This document shows positions 19,349 to 26,629 of a stretch of 64,000 nucleotides of DNA, in pieces. The notes under the pieces are model-generated. The model was given only the letters and a program-made list of their open reading frames with translations. It did not search any database and had not been told where the DNA came from. Both the position numbers and the translations under genes were made by a program. This DNA comes from Silvibacterium acidisoli. GTDB lineage: Bacteria > Acidobacteriota > Terriglobia > Terriglobales > Acidobacteriaceae. The DNA lies in contig CP085323.1 in assembly GCA_022870745.1 (NCBI GenBank), forward strand, positions 3,844,001 to 3,908,000, read 5' to 3'. Each line of letters opens with the position of its first letter. Positions within the stretch are counted from its first letter, which is position 1.

Positions 19349-20338
19349 TTAACGACCTGTGTTCGTTGCTTTTCCGGCCGGCCCGGCAAAATCTTTTGCG
19401 AGCGCGTGCGCGGCGGCAATTTCACGATCGGCTCCGGCCTGGTCCCCCTGCTGCTGCAACAGGGTGGCAAGGCGCGTGTGCACAACGAACGGCGGAGCTT
19501 CTTCGCTGGTTGCATTGGATGCCAGGTACTGCTTCATCCATTCGATGGCCAACTGTGGTTCTACCTTGGCGCGCATAAGTGTGGCGGCCCCGTCGGCCAG
19601 GGGAACACCGTGGACATGGTCGGCTACGGCGCCACTTTTCAGCGCGGCGACCATGTCGTCGGTACGGCCGCGGCGACGATAGAAGCTGCCCAGATCCATC
19701 CATGCATCCGCGGCAGAGGTCGCTCCGAGACCGATGCGTGACTTGAACAGATTTTCTGCGGTGGCGTAATCCTTCTTCTGCTCGGCAATGCCGGCACGCA
19801 TCGCTGCTGCGTGTTCGGGCGAAAGCGAATCGAGACGCGCAGCCAGCGCTTCGGCCTTGTCATATCCTCCACCGAGGAAGGAGGGTGCCTCGATGTAGTA
19901 TTCGCCGAGGTCGGCGAGGGCTTCCACGTTCTTGCCGTCGAGGTTCACTGCCTGCTCAAACTCGGCGTGAATCTGCTTGGCCATGCGATAGGCGGTGAAG
20001 AAGGCGACGCGGTCAGCCTTTTCGCCATAGGCGCGGCCCAGCCACAGGTGATAGTTGCTGTTGCCGCTGTCCAGCTTTACGGCCTGCTCACAAGAGCCGA
20101 TGGCTTCGTCCCAGCGCCGTTCCGCGAAGAAGACCCGGCAGCGCAGATTCAGAGCCTGGGCATCGTTGCTGTTCTTGTCGAGCGCGGTACCGAGCAGTTG
20201 CAGTGCGTCATCGGCGCGGCCCTGGTTCAGAGCGCGGCGAATCTCGTTCACGGCCGGATCTGTCAGTACGGCGAAACCGCTGAAGGAGCCCGCGACAAGT
20301 ACACAGCCCGCTATCCATTTTTTCCAGGCAAAAGCCAA
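19349..20338 (-). CDS. TPR-repeat protein between adaptor and outer-membrane channel
   Basis: 329 aa from a TTG at 20338 with AAAAGG upstream; this start leaves the adaptor gene, whose stop is 28 bases away. A membrane anchor/signal (WIAGCVLVAGSFSGFAVL) is followed by tetratricopeptide-like helices: about residues 45-110 (RRALNQGRADDALQLLGTAL, RRWDEAIGSCEQAVKLD) and further pairs to the end. TPRs bind other proteins. Sandwiched between HlyD-type and TolC-type genes on the same strand, it is probably an accessory of that export system. The start is the least certain point. Confidence 0.75.
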   Translation of the reverse strand: MAFAWKKWIAGCVLVAGSFSGFAVLTDPAVNEIRRALNQGRADDALQLLGTALDKNSNDAQALNLRCRVFFAERRWDEAIGSCEQAVKLDSGNSNYHLWLGRAYGEKADRVAFFTAYRMAKQIHAEFEQAVNLDGKNVEALADLGEYYIEAPSFLGGGYDKAEALAARLDSLSPEHAAAMRAGIAEQKKDYATAENLFKSRIGLGATSAADAWMDLGSFYRRRGRTDDMVAALKSGAVADHVHGVPLADGAATLMRAKVEPQLAIEWMKQYLASNATSEEAPPFVVHTRLATLLQQQGDQAGADREIAAAHALAKDFAGPAGKATNTGR

Positions 20339-20366
20339 TTCGAAACCTTTTCGTTTGCGATGGAGC

Positions 20367-21611
20367 TTACTTCGCTTCAACCACCGGCGCACGGTCTCCG
20401 ATGGGTTGGCCGGTCGTGCTGCCCAGCGCCACCACGTCGCCGTCATTTAACCCGCTGAGGATCTCCACCTGCGTCAGGTTGATATTGCCCACGCGTACGG
20501 GCACCCGGTGCAGAGTCCCATTCGCTACGCGATACACGTAGGAGTCGCCACGTTCCGAGTGAAGCGCCTCCCTGGGGATATTCAGGGCGCTCTTCTCGCT
20601 GGAGGTCGTCACCTTCACGCGCACATTCGTATTAGGCAGCAGATCGTCGTCGGCGTCATTGACCGCGATAATGACTTCGCCGACGTTACGGGTCGTTCCA
20701 AAAAGAATGATGTTCGAGGGCACGCGAAGGATCGAGCCATGCCAGGTTTTTCCGGGCTTTGCATCCCATTCCACGGTGATCGGCTGGCCCACGCGCAGCT
20801 TGCCGATCTCGGGTTCGTCGAAGTAGCCGTGCACTCTCATCTTGGAGAGGTCGGCCATTTCTAGGAGGGTCGTTCCCGGCTGTACGTAATCGGTCGCTGA
20901 AACGGGAACCGAATACACGGTGCCGTCGAACGGAGCGCGCACGGATGTCTGGTCGAGGACAGTCTTAGCTGCCTCGTAGCCTGCCTGGGCCTCGTCGAGC
21001 GTGGATTTCGCGCGGGCAAGATCGCCGGTGCTGTAGCGGCCCGTGGTGCGCTGGTGCAGCAGGTTCAGCGAGGCATTGGCCTGGTCGAGCCGTTGCTGGG
21101 CTGCGGCCACTTCGTTCGCCGAGGCTGAACCCGTCATCTGGAGCTTCTTGAGTGTGTCCAGATCGCGCTGAGCCTGGTCACGGTCTGTGGCAGAGCGGTT
21201 CACGTCGCCGCCCAGCGAAAGACGCTCTTCCTGCGTTCCGCCACGCTGCATATCGCTGTAGGAGGCCTGGGCGGCACGCACCGAGGCAAGCGCCGCGGCT
21301 ACCTTGGCGCGAGCATCGCTGTCGTCCATGGTAATGAGCAACTCACCCTTGGTAACCTTCTGTCCTTCAACGACATAACGCTTCTTTACCAACCCGGCGA
21401 CGGGGGCATGAGCCTCGAAGTTGAACTCCGGCTCAACGCGGCCATTGGTCGAAACGGAGGCGCTCAGTTCGCTGCGGGAAACCACGGCGGTGCGTACCGG
21501 AATGCGGGTACGAGTCGCTAGCCGGGCTATATAAAATATGCCGGCCAGCACAACGGCCGCGCCTAACCACAGCCAAATCGAATTGAGTCGTCTACGCTTG
21601 CTTATCGCCAT
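20367..21611 (-). CDS. HlyD/RND-type periplasmic adaptor protein
   Basis: 414 aa from the ATG at 21611. One N-terminal membrane anchor (WLWLGAAVVLAGIFYIARLA), then the barrel-sandwich lipoyl half (VAGLVKKRYVVEGQKVTKGELL), a long coiled coil (about 95-230) and the returning half (VRAPFDGTVYSVPVSATDYV). The order is that of membrane-fusion proteins of tripartite pumps. The following genes encode a TPR protein and the TolC-like channel. The usual third member (MacB- or AcrB-type) is missing. queF is divergent, with a perfect inverted repeat in the space between. Confidence 0.9.
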   Translation of the reverse strand: MAISKRRRLNSIWLWLGAAVVLAGIFYIARLATRTRIPVRTAVVSRSELSASVSTNGRVEPEFNFEAHAPVAGLVKKRYVVEGQKVTKGELLITMDDSDARAKVAAALASVRAAQASYSDMQRGGTQEERLSLGGDVNRSATDRDQAQRDLDTLKKLQMTGSASANEVAAAQQRLDQANASLNLLHQRTTGRYSTGDLARAKSTLDEAQAGYEAAKTVLDQTSVRAPFDGTVYSVPVSATDYVQPGTTLLEMADLSKMRVHGYFDEPEIGKLRVGQPITVEWDAKPGKTWHGSILRVPSNIILFGTTRNVGEVIIAVNDADDDLLPNTNVRVKVTTSSEKSALNIPREALHSERGDSYVYRVANGTLHRVPVRVGNINLTQVEILSGLNDGDVVALGSTTGQPIGDRAPVVEAK

Positions 21612-21685
21612 TCGGGCCCTGAACCATCGTTGAGTATATAAGATTCTGTTGGATAGCCTTCGGTGGCAAAGAATCAAGAGGGCAA

Positions 21686-21752
21686 AGCTCAGGGCTCAGA
21701 ACGCAGCAAGGGCTGTAGTGGGAACTGAGTTCTGTGCTCTGAGCCCTGAGCT
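21686..21752. repeat. Perfect 15-bp inverted repeat between adaptor and queF
   Basis: AGCTCAGGGCTCAGA at 21686-21700 and its exact complement at 21738-21752, with a 37-base loop; the loop begins and ends with a shorter pairing (CAGAAC with GTTCTG). It lies 17 bp before the queF start and is more like a dispersed palindrome than an operator. Confidence 0.7.
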
Positions 21753-21768
21753 CTTCTATACTGGAACT

Positions 21769-22173
21769 ATGGCAACAACCACGGCACGCTACACCGACGA
21801 GCACGCGAAGGCAGGGCTCGACTTCGATTTTCCAGAGATTGAAACCTGGCAGAACCAGTTTCCGGCTTACGAGATTCTGATCGACGACCCGGAATTTACC
21901 TCGGTCTGCCCCAAGACCGGGCTGCCCGACTTCGGCGTCATCCAGCTGCGCTACATGCCGCGCGAGAAGTGCCTGGAGCTGAAGAGCTGGAAGGAATATC
22001 TCTTCTGCTACCGCAATCTGGGAATTTTTCAGGAGAATATCGTCAACCAGATCCTCGAGGACGTGGTGAAAGCCTGCGACCCGGTCTGGGCGCATGTGCA
22101 TGGCGACTTCCGTCCTCGCGGCGGTATCTCGACGATCGTCGACGCCCGCTGGCCTCGCCCGGAAGTTAAGTAG
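21769..22173 (+). CDS. queF: 7-cyano-7-deazaguanine reductase (short QueF)
   Basis: 134 aa, the short (unimodular) form. It reduces preQ0 to preQ1 with NADPH in queuosine tRNA-modification. The thioimide Cys is Cys47 in SVCPKTGLPDFG and the catalytic Asp is Asp54; ELKSWKEYLFCYRNLGIFQENI is the family signature and HGDFRPRGGI the end. Start at the ATG at 21769. queC, queD and queE are not in the window. Divergent from the export operon and followed by a strong terminator. I looked for a preQ1 riboswitch in front and saw none: the leader holds the inverted repeat instead. Confidence 0.95.
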   Translation: MATTTARYTDEHAKAGLDFDFPEIETWQNQFPAYEILIDDPEFTSVCPKTGLPDFGVIQLRYMPREKCLELKSWKEYLFCYRNLGIFQENIVNQILEDVVKACDPVWAHVHGDFRPRGGISTIVDARWPRPEVK

Positions 22174-22213
22174 CGATAACGATTTAGCTGTATTTCTTAA
22201 AACCCTCCTTGAG

Positions 22214-22242
22214 AAAAGCCAGCCTTTGAAGGCTGGCTTTTT
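22214..22242 (+). terminator. Rho-independent terminator of queF
   Basis: AAAGCCAGCC and GGCTGGCTTT pair around TTTGAA, followed by TT. Good stem with U-run. Confidence 0.9.
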
Positions 22243-22345
22243 CGTCTTCCAACCAGGTGTGCCGGTCTTGCCTCCGCCCTCGCCAAATTGGTTTCCTTGC
22301 TGTCGTCCGTTCAGGGTGATGGGTTCGCTTCCGGGGAGTTACTTG

Positions 22346-22374
22346 TTGACATGGACTTGAGCCTCAATTACTTT
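22346..22374 (+). promoter_or_regulatory. Promoter-like pair upstream of creD
   Basis: TTGACA, 17 bases, TACTTT. The -10-like box runs directly into the first CTTTGCATTGTAAAG site, which would let a repressor cover it. Inferred from sequence; sigma-factor use is not known. Confidence 0.5.
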
Positions 22375-22388
22375 GCATTGTAAAGTTG
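22370..22388. promoter_or_regulatory. Operator-like site 1 for creD
   Basis: CTTTGCATTGTAAAG, an imperfect palindrome nearly identical to CTTTGCAATGTAAAG at 22522-22536. Confidence 0.5.
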
Positions 22389-22521
22389 CTTTCTCGGAAG
22401 CAGGCTATCTTGATGATTGCTTCGCCAGCCAACAGCTGATTCGCCTTGCGTCTGAACGGCACGATGAGGGGTTTTCGGGAATAATCCGATGCTGATCGTT
22501 AACAGATTTTTTGCCTAATTG

Positions 22522-22545
22522 CTTTGCAATGTAAAGTACTTTACA
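22522..22545. promoter_or_regulatory. Operator-like site 2: 16-bp perfect palindrome before creD
   Basis: TGTAAAGTACTTTACA (22530-22545) is a perfect palindrome just 15 bases before the creD start, preceded by CTTTGCAA. A dimeric winged-helix regulator is expected to bind such a site; no regulator gene is adjacent. Confidence 0.6.
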
Positions 22546-22560
22546 ATACGGAGCTGCTCA

Positions 22561-23955
22561 ATGGAATCTATCCCGGGACAGTCGTCCCCCGTCTCTTTTC
22601 GCAACCGGCTACAGGCCCTGTCCATGGGAGTGAAGCTGATTGTGGTGTGTGGCATGGCTCTTGTAATGGCCATTCCCGCTTTCTTTGTAGATAGCCTGGT
22701 CGACGACCGGAGCAAACGCGCCGAGGGTGTGGCGAGCGAAATCAGCGAACACATTGGAGGCCCGCAGACTTTTCTGGGACCGACACTCGTGGTTCCATAC
22801 AGCATTCCAGCGGAGAATCCCGTCAGTACTCCGGAGCGTGGAGACTACCTGATCTTTCCGGTGCAGGCCTCCGCAAACGTCAGGACCAGGACAGAGGAGC
22901 GTCATCGCTCGCTGTTTCGCGTGCCCGTCTTTCAGGCCGATGTGAAACTGGACGCGGACTTCGATCTCTCGAGCGTACCGGCGTCTATTCCCTCAGGAGC
23001 TAATCTCGATTGGAGCCATGCGGAAATCGTTGTGGGTGTAAGTGACACGCGCGGAGCCCTTGCAGACGCGACGCTGACGACGCCTTTGGGTACGGCGGCA
23101 TTGATGCCGGCGGAGCAGGTGGACAACTTTGTCCTGGGCCAAGAGAACCATCACCTGAAGCTTTCTCTGTTCGGCATGGGAGCCGAAGGGCTGGTGAATG
23201 GAGGGCAGAAATTCCATGTAAGCTCGTTGCTCAAATTCTCTGGGGCGCAAAAGATTGCTGTACTCGCTTACGGAAAAACGACGCGCGTGGTTGCCGAGGG
23301 CGACTGGCGCAATCCCGGATTCGATGGAGGGGTGATGCCGTTTAGAAGAAGCGTCTCGGATCACGGATTTACCGCCGAATGGTCGGTGCCATTTATCGCT
23401 CGCAATGTTCGCGCGCAGGGAATTGGCAGCTCCGTTAGTGGCCTTGATACAACCGCGATGGGGGTATCCTTTGTCGAGGTCGCCGATCCTTATCAATCGG
23501 TGAGCCGTTCGCTCAAGTACATCCTGTTGTTCCTGGGACTGGTCTTTCTTACTTACTTCGTCTTTGAGGCGACGACCGGCATGCGTGTTCATCCGGCGCA
23601 ATACATCCTGGTGGGCATGGCGCAGATCATCTTTTATCTGCTGCTGCTTTCTTTCGCGGAGAGAATTGGTTTCGCCTGGGGCTTTATTCTTGCAGGCGCG
23701 GCTACGGTCGGGCTGCTTTCGGCAAATGCTGGATGGATCTTCAAGAGCCGTCTGCAGGCGGTGCGAGCCTTTGTGATTTTCTCCTTGCTTTACACCTTGA
23801 TTTACCTGCTGCTTACGCTTGAGGACAATGCGCTCATGGTGGGCGCAGCCGCCAGTTTCCTTGCAGTGGCCGCGGCAATGTACCTCACACGCGGAATCGA
23901 TTGGTATGGTTTACCTGCCAGCAAGAATCCCGATGCTGCAGGCGGCAGAATATAG
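22561..23955 (+). CDS. creD: Inner-membrane protein CreD
   Basis: 464 aa, member of the CreD family, which in enterobacteria belongs to the CreBC regulon and affects envelope stress and colicin tolerance. One N-terminal membrane helix (about 23-40), a large periplasmic domain (about 45-315; GPTLVVPYSIP, YLIFPVQASANVRTRTE) and a cluster of membrane helices at the end (about 325-455). The signature EVADPYQSVSRSLKYILLFLGLVFLTYFVFE is cut here for length but is intact at about residues 305-335. GGAG lies before the ATG. The next gene starts two bases after its stop. Confidence 0.93.
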   Translation: MESIPGQSSPVSFRNRLQALSMGVKLIVVCGMALVMAIPAFFVDSLVDDRSKRAEGVASEISEHIGGPQTFLGPTLVVPYSIPAENPVSTPERGDYLIFPVQASANVRTRTEERHRSLFRVPVFQADVKLDADFDLSSVPASIPSGANLDWSHAEIVVGVSDTRGALADATLTTPLGTAALMPAEQVDNFVLGQENHHLKLSLFGMGAEGLVNGGQKFHVSSLLKFSGAQKIAVLAYGKTTRVVAEGDWRNPGFDGGVMPFRRSVSDHGFTAEWSVPFIARNVRAQGIGSSVSGLDTTAMGVSFVEVADPYQSVSRSLKYILLFLGLVFLTYFVFEATTGMRVHPAQYILVGMAQIIFYLLLLSFAERIGFAWGFILAGAATVGLLSANAGWIFKSRLQAVRAFVIFSLLYTLIYLLLTLEDNALMVGAAASFLAVAAAMYLTRGIDWYGLPASKNPDAAGGRI

Positions 23956-23957
23956 AC

Positions 23958-24455
23958 ATGACGCAATCGAAGGACATTCGCAGGATAAGGATCTGGATTG
24001 GCATCTTCATCGTGGGACTGATCCTGAGCGGGGTGACGGCCTTTCCTCTTCAGACAGAGCTCGACTGGCTGGTCGCCCTGCTCCACTCTTCGAGTCTGGA
24101 GGCGATTGCCTCCTCGACTCATCTTCTGCCCTGGGTGGAGCGTGTGCAGGAAGGACTGACCGAGACGAATCGGCTCTATCCTTTCCTGGCATATGGCACG
24201 GATTGGCTCGCTTTCGCTCACCTGGTGATAGCGATTGCGTTTGTCGGTCCGTACATGGACCCGGTTCGCAACAAGTGGGTCATCACCTTCGGGCTGATCG
24301 CCTGCGCTGGCATTCTCCCGCTGGCTTTGATCGCCGGGCCGGTGCGCGGAATTCCGCTCGGGTGGCGGCTCATCGACTGCAGCTTTGGTGTGTTTGGCGC
24401 GATTCCGCTTTGGATGTGCAGGCAGATGATTGTTCGGCTGGAGGGAGTGGTGTAA
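23958..24455 (+). CDS. Four-helix membrane protein linked to creD
   Basis: 165 aa, with about four membrane helices (12-32, 88-108, 118-137, 141-155) and a conserved-looking loop with LLHSSSLEAIASSTHLLPWVERV. It starts two bases after the creD stop, so it is translated from the same message, and its product is probably related to CreD function or to the same stress. No known domain is recognised. Confidence 0.8.
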   Translation: MTQSKDIRRIRIWIGIFIVGLILSGVTAFPLQTELDWLVALLHSSSLEAIASSTHLLPWVERVQEGLTETNRLYPFLAYGTDWLAFAHLVIAIAFVGPYMDPVRNKWVITFGLIACAGILPLALIAGPVRGIPLGWRLIDCSFGVFGAIPLWMCRQMIVRLEGVV

Positions 24456-24479
24456 GGGCGGAACAGGTTATGTTCCTTA

Positions 24480-24536
24480 GGGGCTAAAGCCCTCGAAATT
24501 TACGGTTTTTGGGCACGGCTAAAGCCGTGCCCTGAC
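24480..24536. repeat. Palindrome GGGCACGGCTAAAGCCGTGCCC
   Basis: A 9-bp arm GGGCACGGC and its complement around TAAA, with a GGGCTAAAGCCC palindrome just before it at 24481-24492. One of a stack of four short palindromes after the creD operon. Confidence 0.7.
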
Positions 24537-24595
24537 ATAAAAGATCGGCGAGGATGTTACCTGATGGTCAATCAGGAGGAAATTGGCTCGCGCTC

Positions 24596-24661
24596 TGTAT
24601 CAGGGCATGACTTCAGTCATGCCGCGTTGCGCGCTCATCAGCGCGGGCTTCAGCCCCTGTG
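24596..24661. repeat. Three stacked palindromes after the creD operon
   Basis: GGCATGACTTCAGTCATGCC, GCGCGCTCATCAGCGCG and GGGCTTCAGCCCC follow one another within 65 bases. They lie between convergent genes (creD operon and multicopper oxidase), so they could end transcription, but they have no T-run. Confidence 0.7.
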
Positions 24662-24727
24662 ATGGTTGAGGTCATGTCCCAACTCGAAACGTCGGCTATC
24701 GTCGTCGCGTTTACTTCATTGATGTTT

Positions 24728-26356
24728 TCAGCCCTTCGATCCCTCTGGCAGCACCTCGTACGGACGCATCATTTCGTTGTCTTCGTGTTCGAGGATGTGG
24801 CAGTGCCATACGTATTTGCCGGCGTAGCCTTCGAAGGGCACGAGGATGCGGGTGATGGTGCCGGGGTCGGTGCGGGCGGTGTCCTTCCAGCCTGATTCGA
24901 GCGGCTCTGGCGGTATGGCCGGGCCGGTGAAGCGTACGTTGCCGGTCATCTGGAAGCCGTAGGTGTCGAGCGGGCGGCGATCGAGGATGCGGAAGCGGAC
25001 GAGGTGCAGGTGGATGGGGTGCGAATCCTCGGTGAGGTTGACCAGTTCCCAGATCTCGGTGGTGTTGAGCACCGGCTTTTCGGTGATGGGGGCGTGCCAG
25101 GGAGTCTTGTTGAGAAGCATGCCGGTGGAGTTCTGGATCTGGTCGAGGTTCTCGTCGAGGGTGAGGCGGCGGGTGCGGAGGGCGGTCTTCTCGTCTAACT
25201 GCGATGGGGGTGGAAGCGGCTGTTCGCGCAGGGCCTTCGGGATCGCAGGTGAGGGTGTCGAGGTCTTTGTGCCGACGCGGAACTGCATCAGGTCGAAGGA
25301 GTCGCTCACCAGCTTGATGTTCTTACCGGCGAAGGCGCTGAAGTCCACCAGCAGGTCGACGCGCTCGGCCGGCGCGAGCGGAATGCGCTTTGTCTCAACG
25401 GGCGCGGAGAGCAGGCCCTGGTCGTTTCCGATGACGTGCAGTGCCGGTTTGCCTTCGAGCGAGATGCGGTAGAAGCGGCCGTTCGAGCCGTTGAAAAGGC
25501 GCAGGCGATAGAGGCGCGGCTCGACTTCATGGAAGGGAAGCAGCTTGCCATTGACGAGGATGGAGTCGCCGAAGACCTCGGGCACCCAGGGGTTCGCTGG
25601 ATCGGGTGAGACCGGGTAGATGAGCTGTCCATCTTTCGCGAGCAGGCGATCGGCGAAGAGCAGAGGGATTTCATACTGCCCGTTCGGCAGGTTGAGGCTG
25701 GCCTCGTGTTCGTCGCGAACGATGGCGAAGCCCTGCATGCCGGCGTAGATGTTCAGCCGGTTAATGCCCATGGTGTGGTCGTGGTAGAAGAACAGCGACG
25801 CGTCCTGGTTCGAGGGATAGAAGCAGCTCTGCGTCTGGCCGGGCGTGATCCATTCCTCGGGGTAGCCGTCGCTCTTGGCGGGCGTGCGTCCGCCGTGTAG
25901 ATGGGTGACAGTGCGGACCTCGGGCTGTGACTTCTCCGCGCCCATGAGGTTGTGGTCGATGGGCAAAAAGTGATGCGCGGGCAGCTGGTTGAGCCAGTCG
26001 ACGCTGGCGCCGTGTCCGCTCTGGATCTCGATGGTGGGGCCGGGGAAGGAGTCGCCATAGACCCACATTCGCGTGGGCGGCAGGTCACGATGCACCTTCA
26101 CGTGCGCTTCGCGCTGCGGAATACGGTAGTGCGGCAGAGTCTGCCCAGGCTTTTCGGGATGAGGTTGCGTACCTGATGGTTTCGCCAGAGCCGGAATAGG
26201 CAGCGCATCGACGAAGGGCTCAAGCTTCGACGGATCGAGCTGCGGCGTGGCCGGCATGTGATGCATGGGCATCATGGCGGCGAGGCGTCCGGTACCGAAG
26301 CCCGCGAGAGCGAGAGACGAGGTCTGGAGAAAGGTACGGCGGGAAGGGGTGAACAT
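24728..26356 (-). CDS. CotA-like multicopper oxidase (laccase), Tat-exported
   Basis: 542 aa. Twin-arginine signal (SRRTFLQTSSLALAG). Three cupredoxin domains with all four copper-binding histidine motifs: HLHGG, FYHDH, HPIHLHL and HCHILEHEDNEMMRP. The first motif and the stretch TPAKSDGYPEEWITPG match the CotA/bilirubin-oxidase type. It should oxidise phenols or metals with reduction of O2 to water, outside the cytoplasm. The Met in EMMRP is the type 1 copper axial ligand. A palindrome array follows its stop. Single-gene unit. Confidence 0.93.
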   Translation of the reverse strand: MFTPSRRTFLQTSSLALAGFGTGRLAAMMPMHHMPATPQLDPSKLEPFVDALPIPALAKPSGTQPHPEKPGQTLPHYRIPQREAHVKVHRDLPPTRMWVYGDSFPGPTIEIQSGHGASVDWLNQLPAHHFLPIDHNLMGAEKSQPEVRTVTHLHGGRTPAKSDGYPEEWITPGQTQSCFYPSNQDASLFFYHDHTMGINRLNIYAGMQGFAIVRDEHEASLNLPNGQYEIPLLFADRLLAKDGQLIYPVSPDPANPWVPEVFGDSILVNGKLLPFHEVEPRLYRLRLFNGSNGRFYRISLEGKPALHVIGNDQGLLSAPVETKRIPLAPAERVDLLVDFSAFAGKNIKLVSDSFDLMQFRVGTKTSTPSPAIPKALREQPLPPPSQLDEKTALRTRRLTLDENLDQIQNSTGMLLNKTPWHAPITEKPVLNTTEIWELVNLTEDSHPIHLHLVRFRILDRRPLDTYGFQMTGNVRFTGPAIPPEPLESGWKDTARTDPGTITRILVPFEGYAGKYVWHCHILEHEDNEMMRPYEVLPEGSKG

Positions 26357-26450
26357 TCTCTGCTATTGTGCCTTGCGCGGAGATGGTTTTGCGGAAAGAT
26401 TCTTTAAGCGATCAGTCAAAAGAAGTGGAATGTCCATGATCCTCTCAGCT

Positions 26451-26554
26451 TGTCATCCTGAACGAAGTGAGGGATCTGCACCTGGACTTTGGCACAGGCA
26501 AGGTCGCCTGTCGAAAGATAAAGTGCAGATCCCTCACTTCGTTTGGGACGACAA
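26451..26554. repeat. Full copy of the dispersed GTGCAGATCCCTCACT repeat (two arms)
   Basis: TGTCATCCTGAACGAAGTGA plus GGGATCTGCAC at 26451-26481 is matched in reverse by GTGCAGATCCCTCACTTCGT and TTGGGACGACA at 26523-26553, with about 40 unrelated bases between. This is the only complete two-armed copy in the window. Confidence 0.85.
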
Positions 26555-26629
26555 CCTTCTATCGACCAAATCAACAAATCCCTGCTTCGGCGGCGGGAGC
26601 GAATCCCACCGCCGGGCAGTTACGAGCGC

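Larger units (their letters stand above)
22174..22560. other. 387-bp control region before creD
   Basis: Starts with the queF terminator, then a promoter-like pair at 22346-22374 and two similar operator-like sites (22370-22388 and 22522-22545). No gene is supported between 22174 and 22560. Confidence 0.65.

Noticed and set aside
21612-21768. preQ1 riboswitch before queF
   Set aside because: No short H-type pseudoknot with the A-rich tail next to the ribosome site; the space is taken by the inverted repeat.
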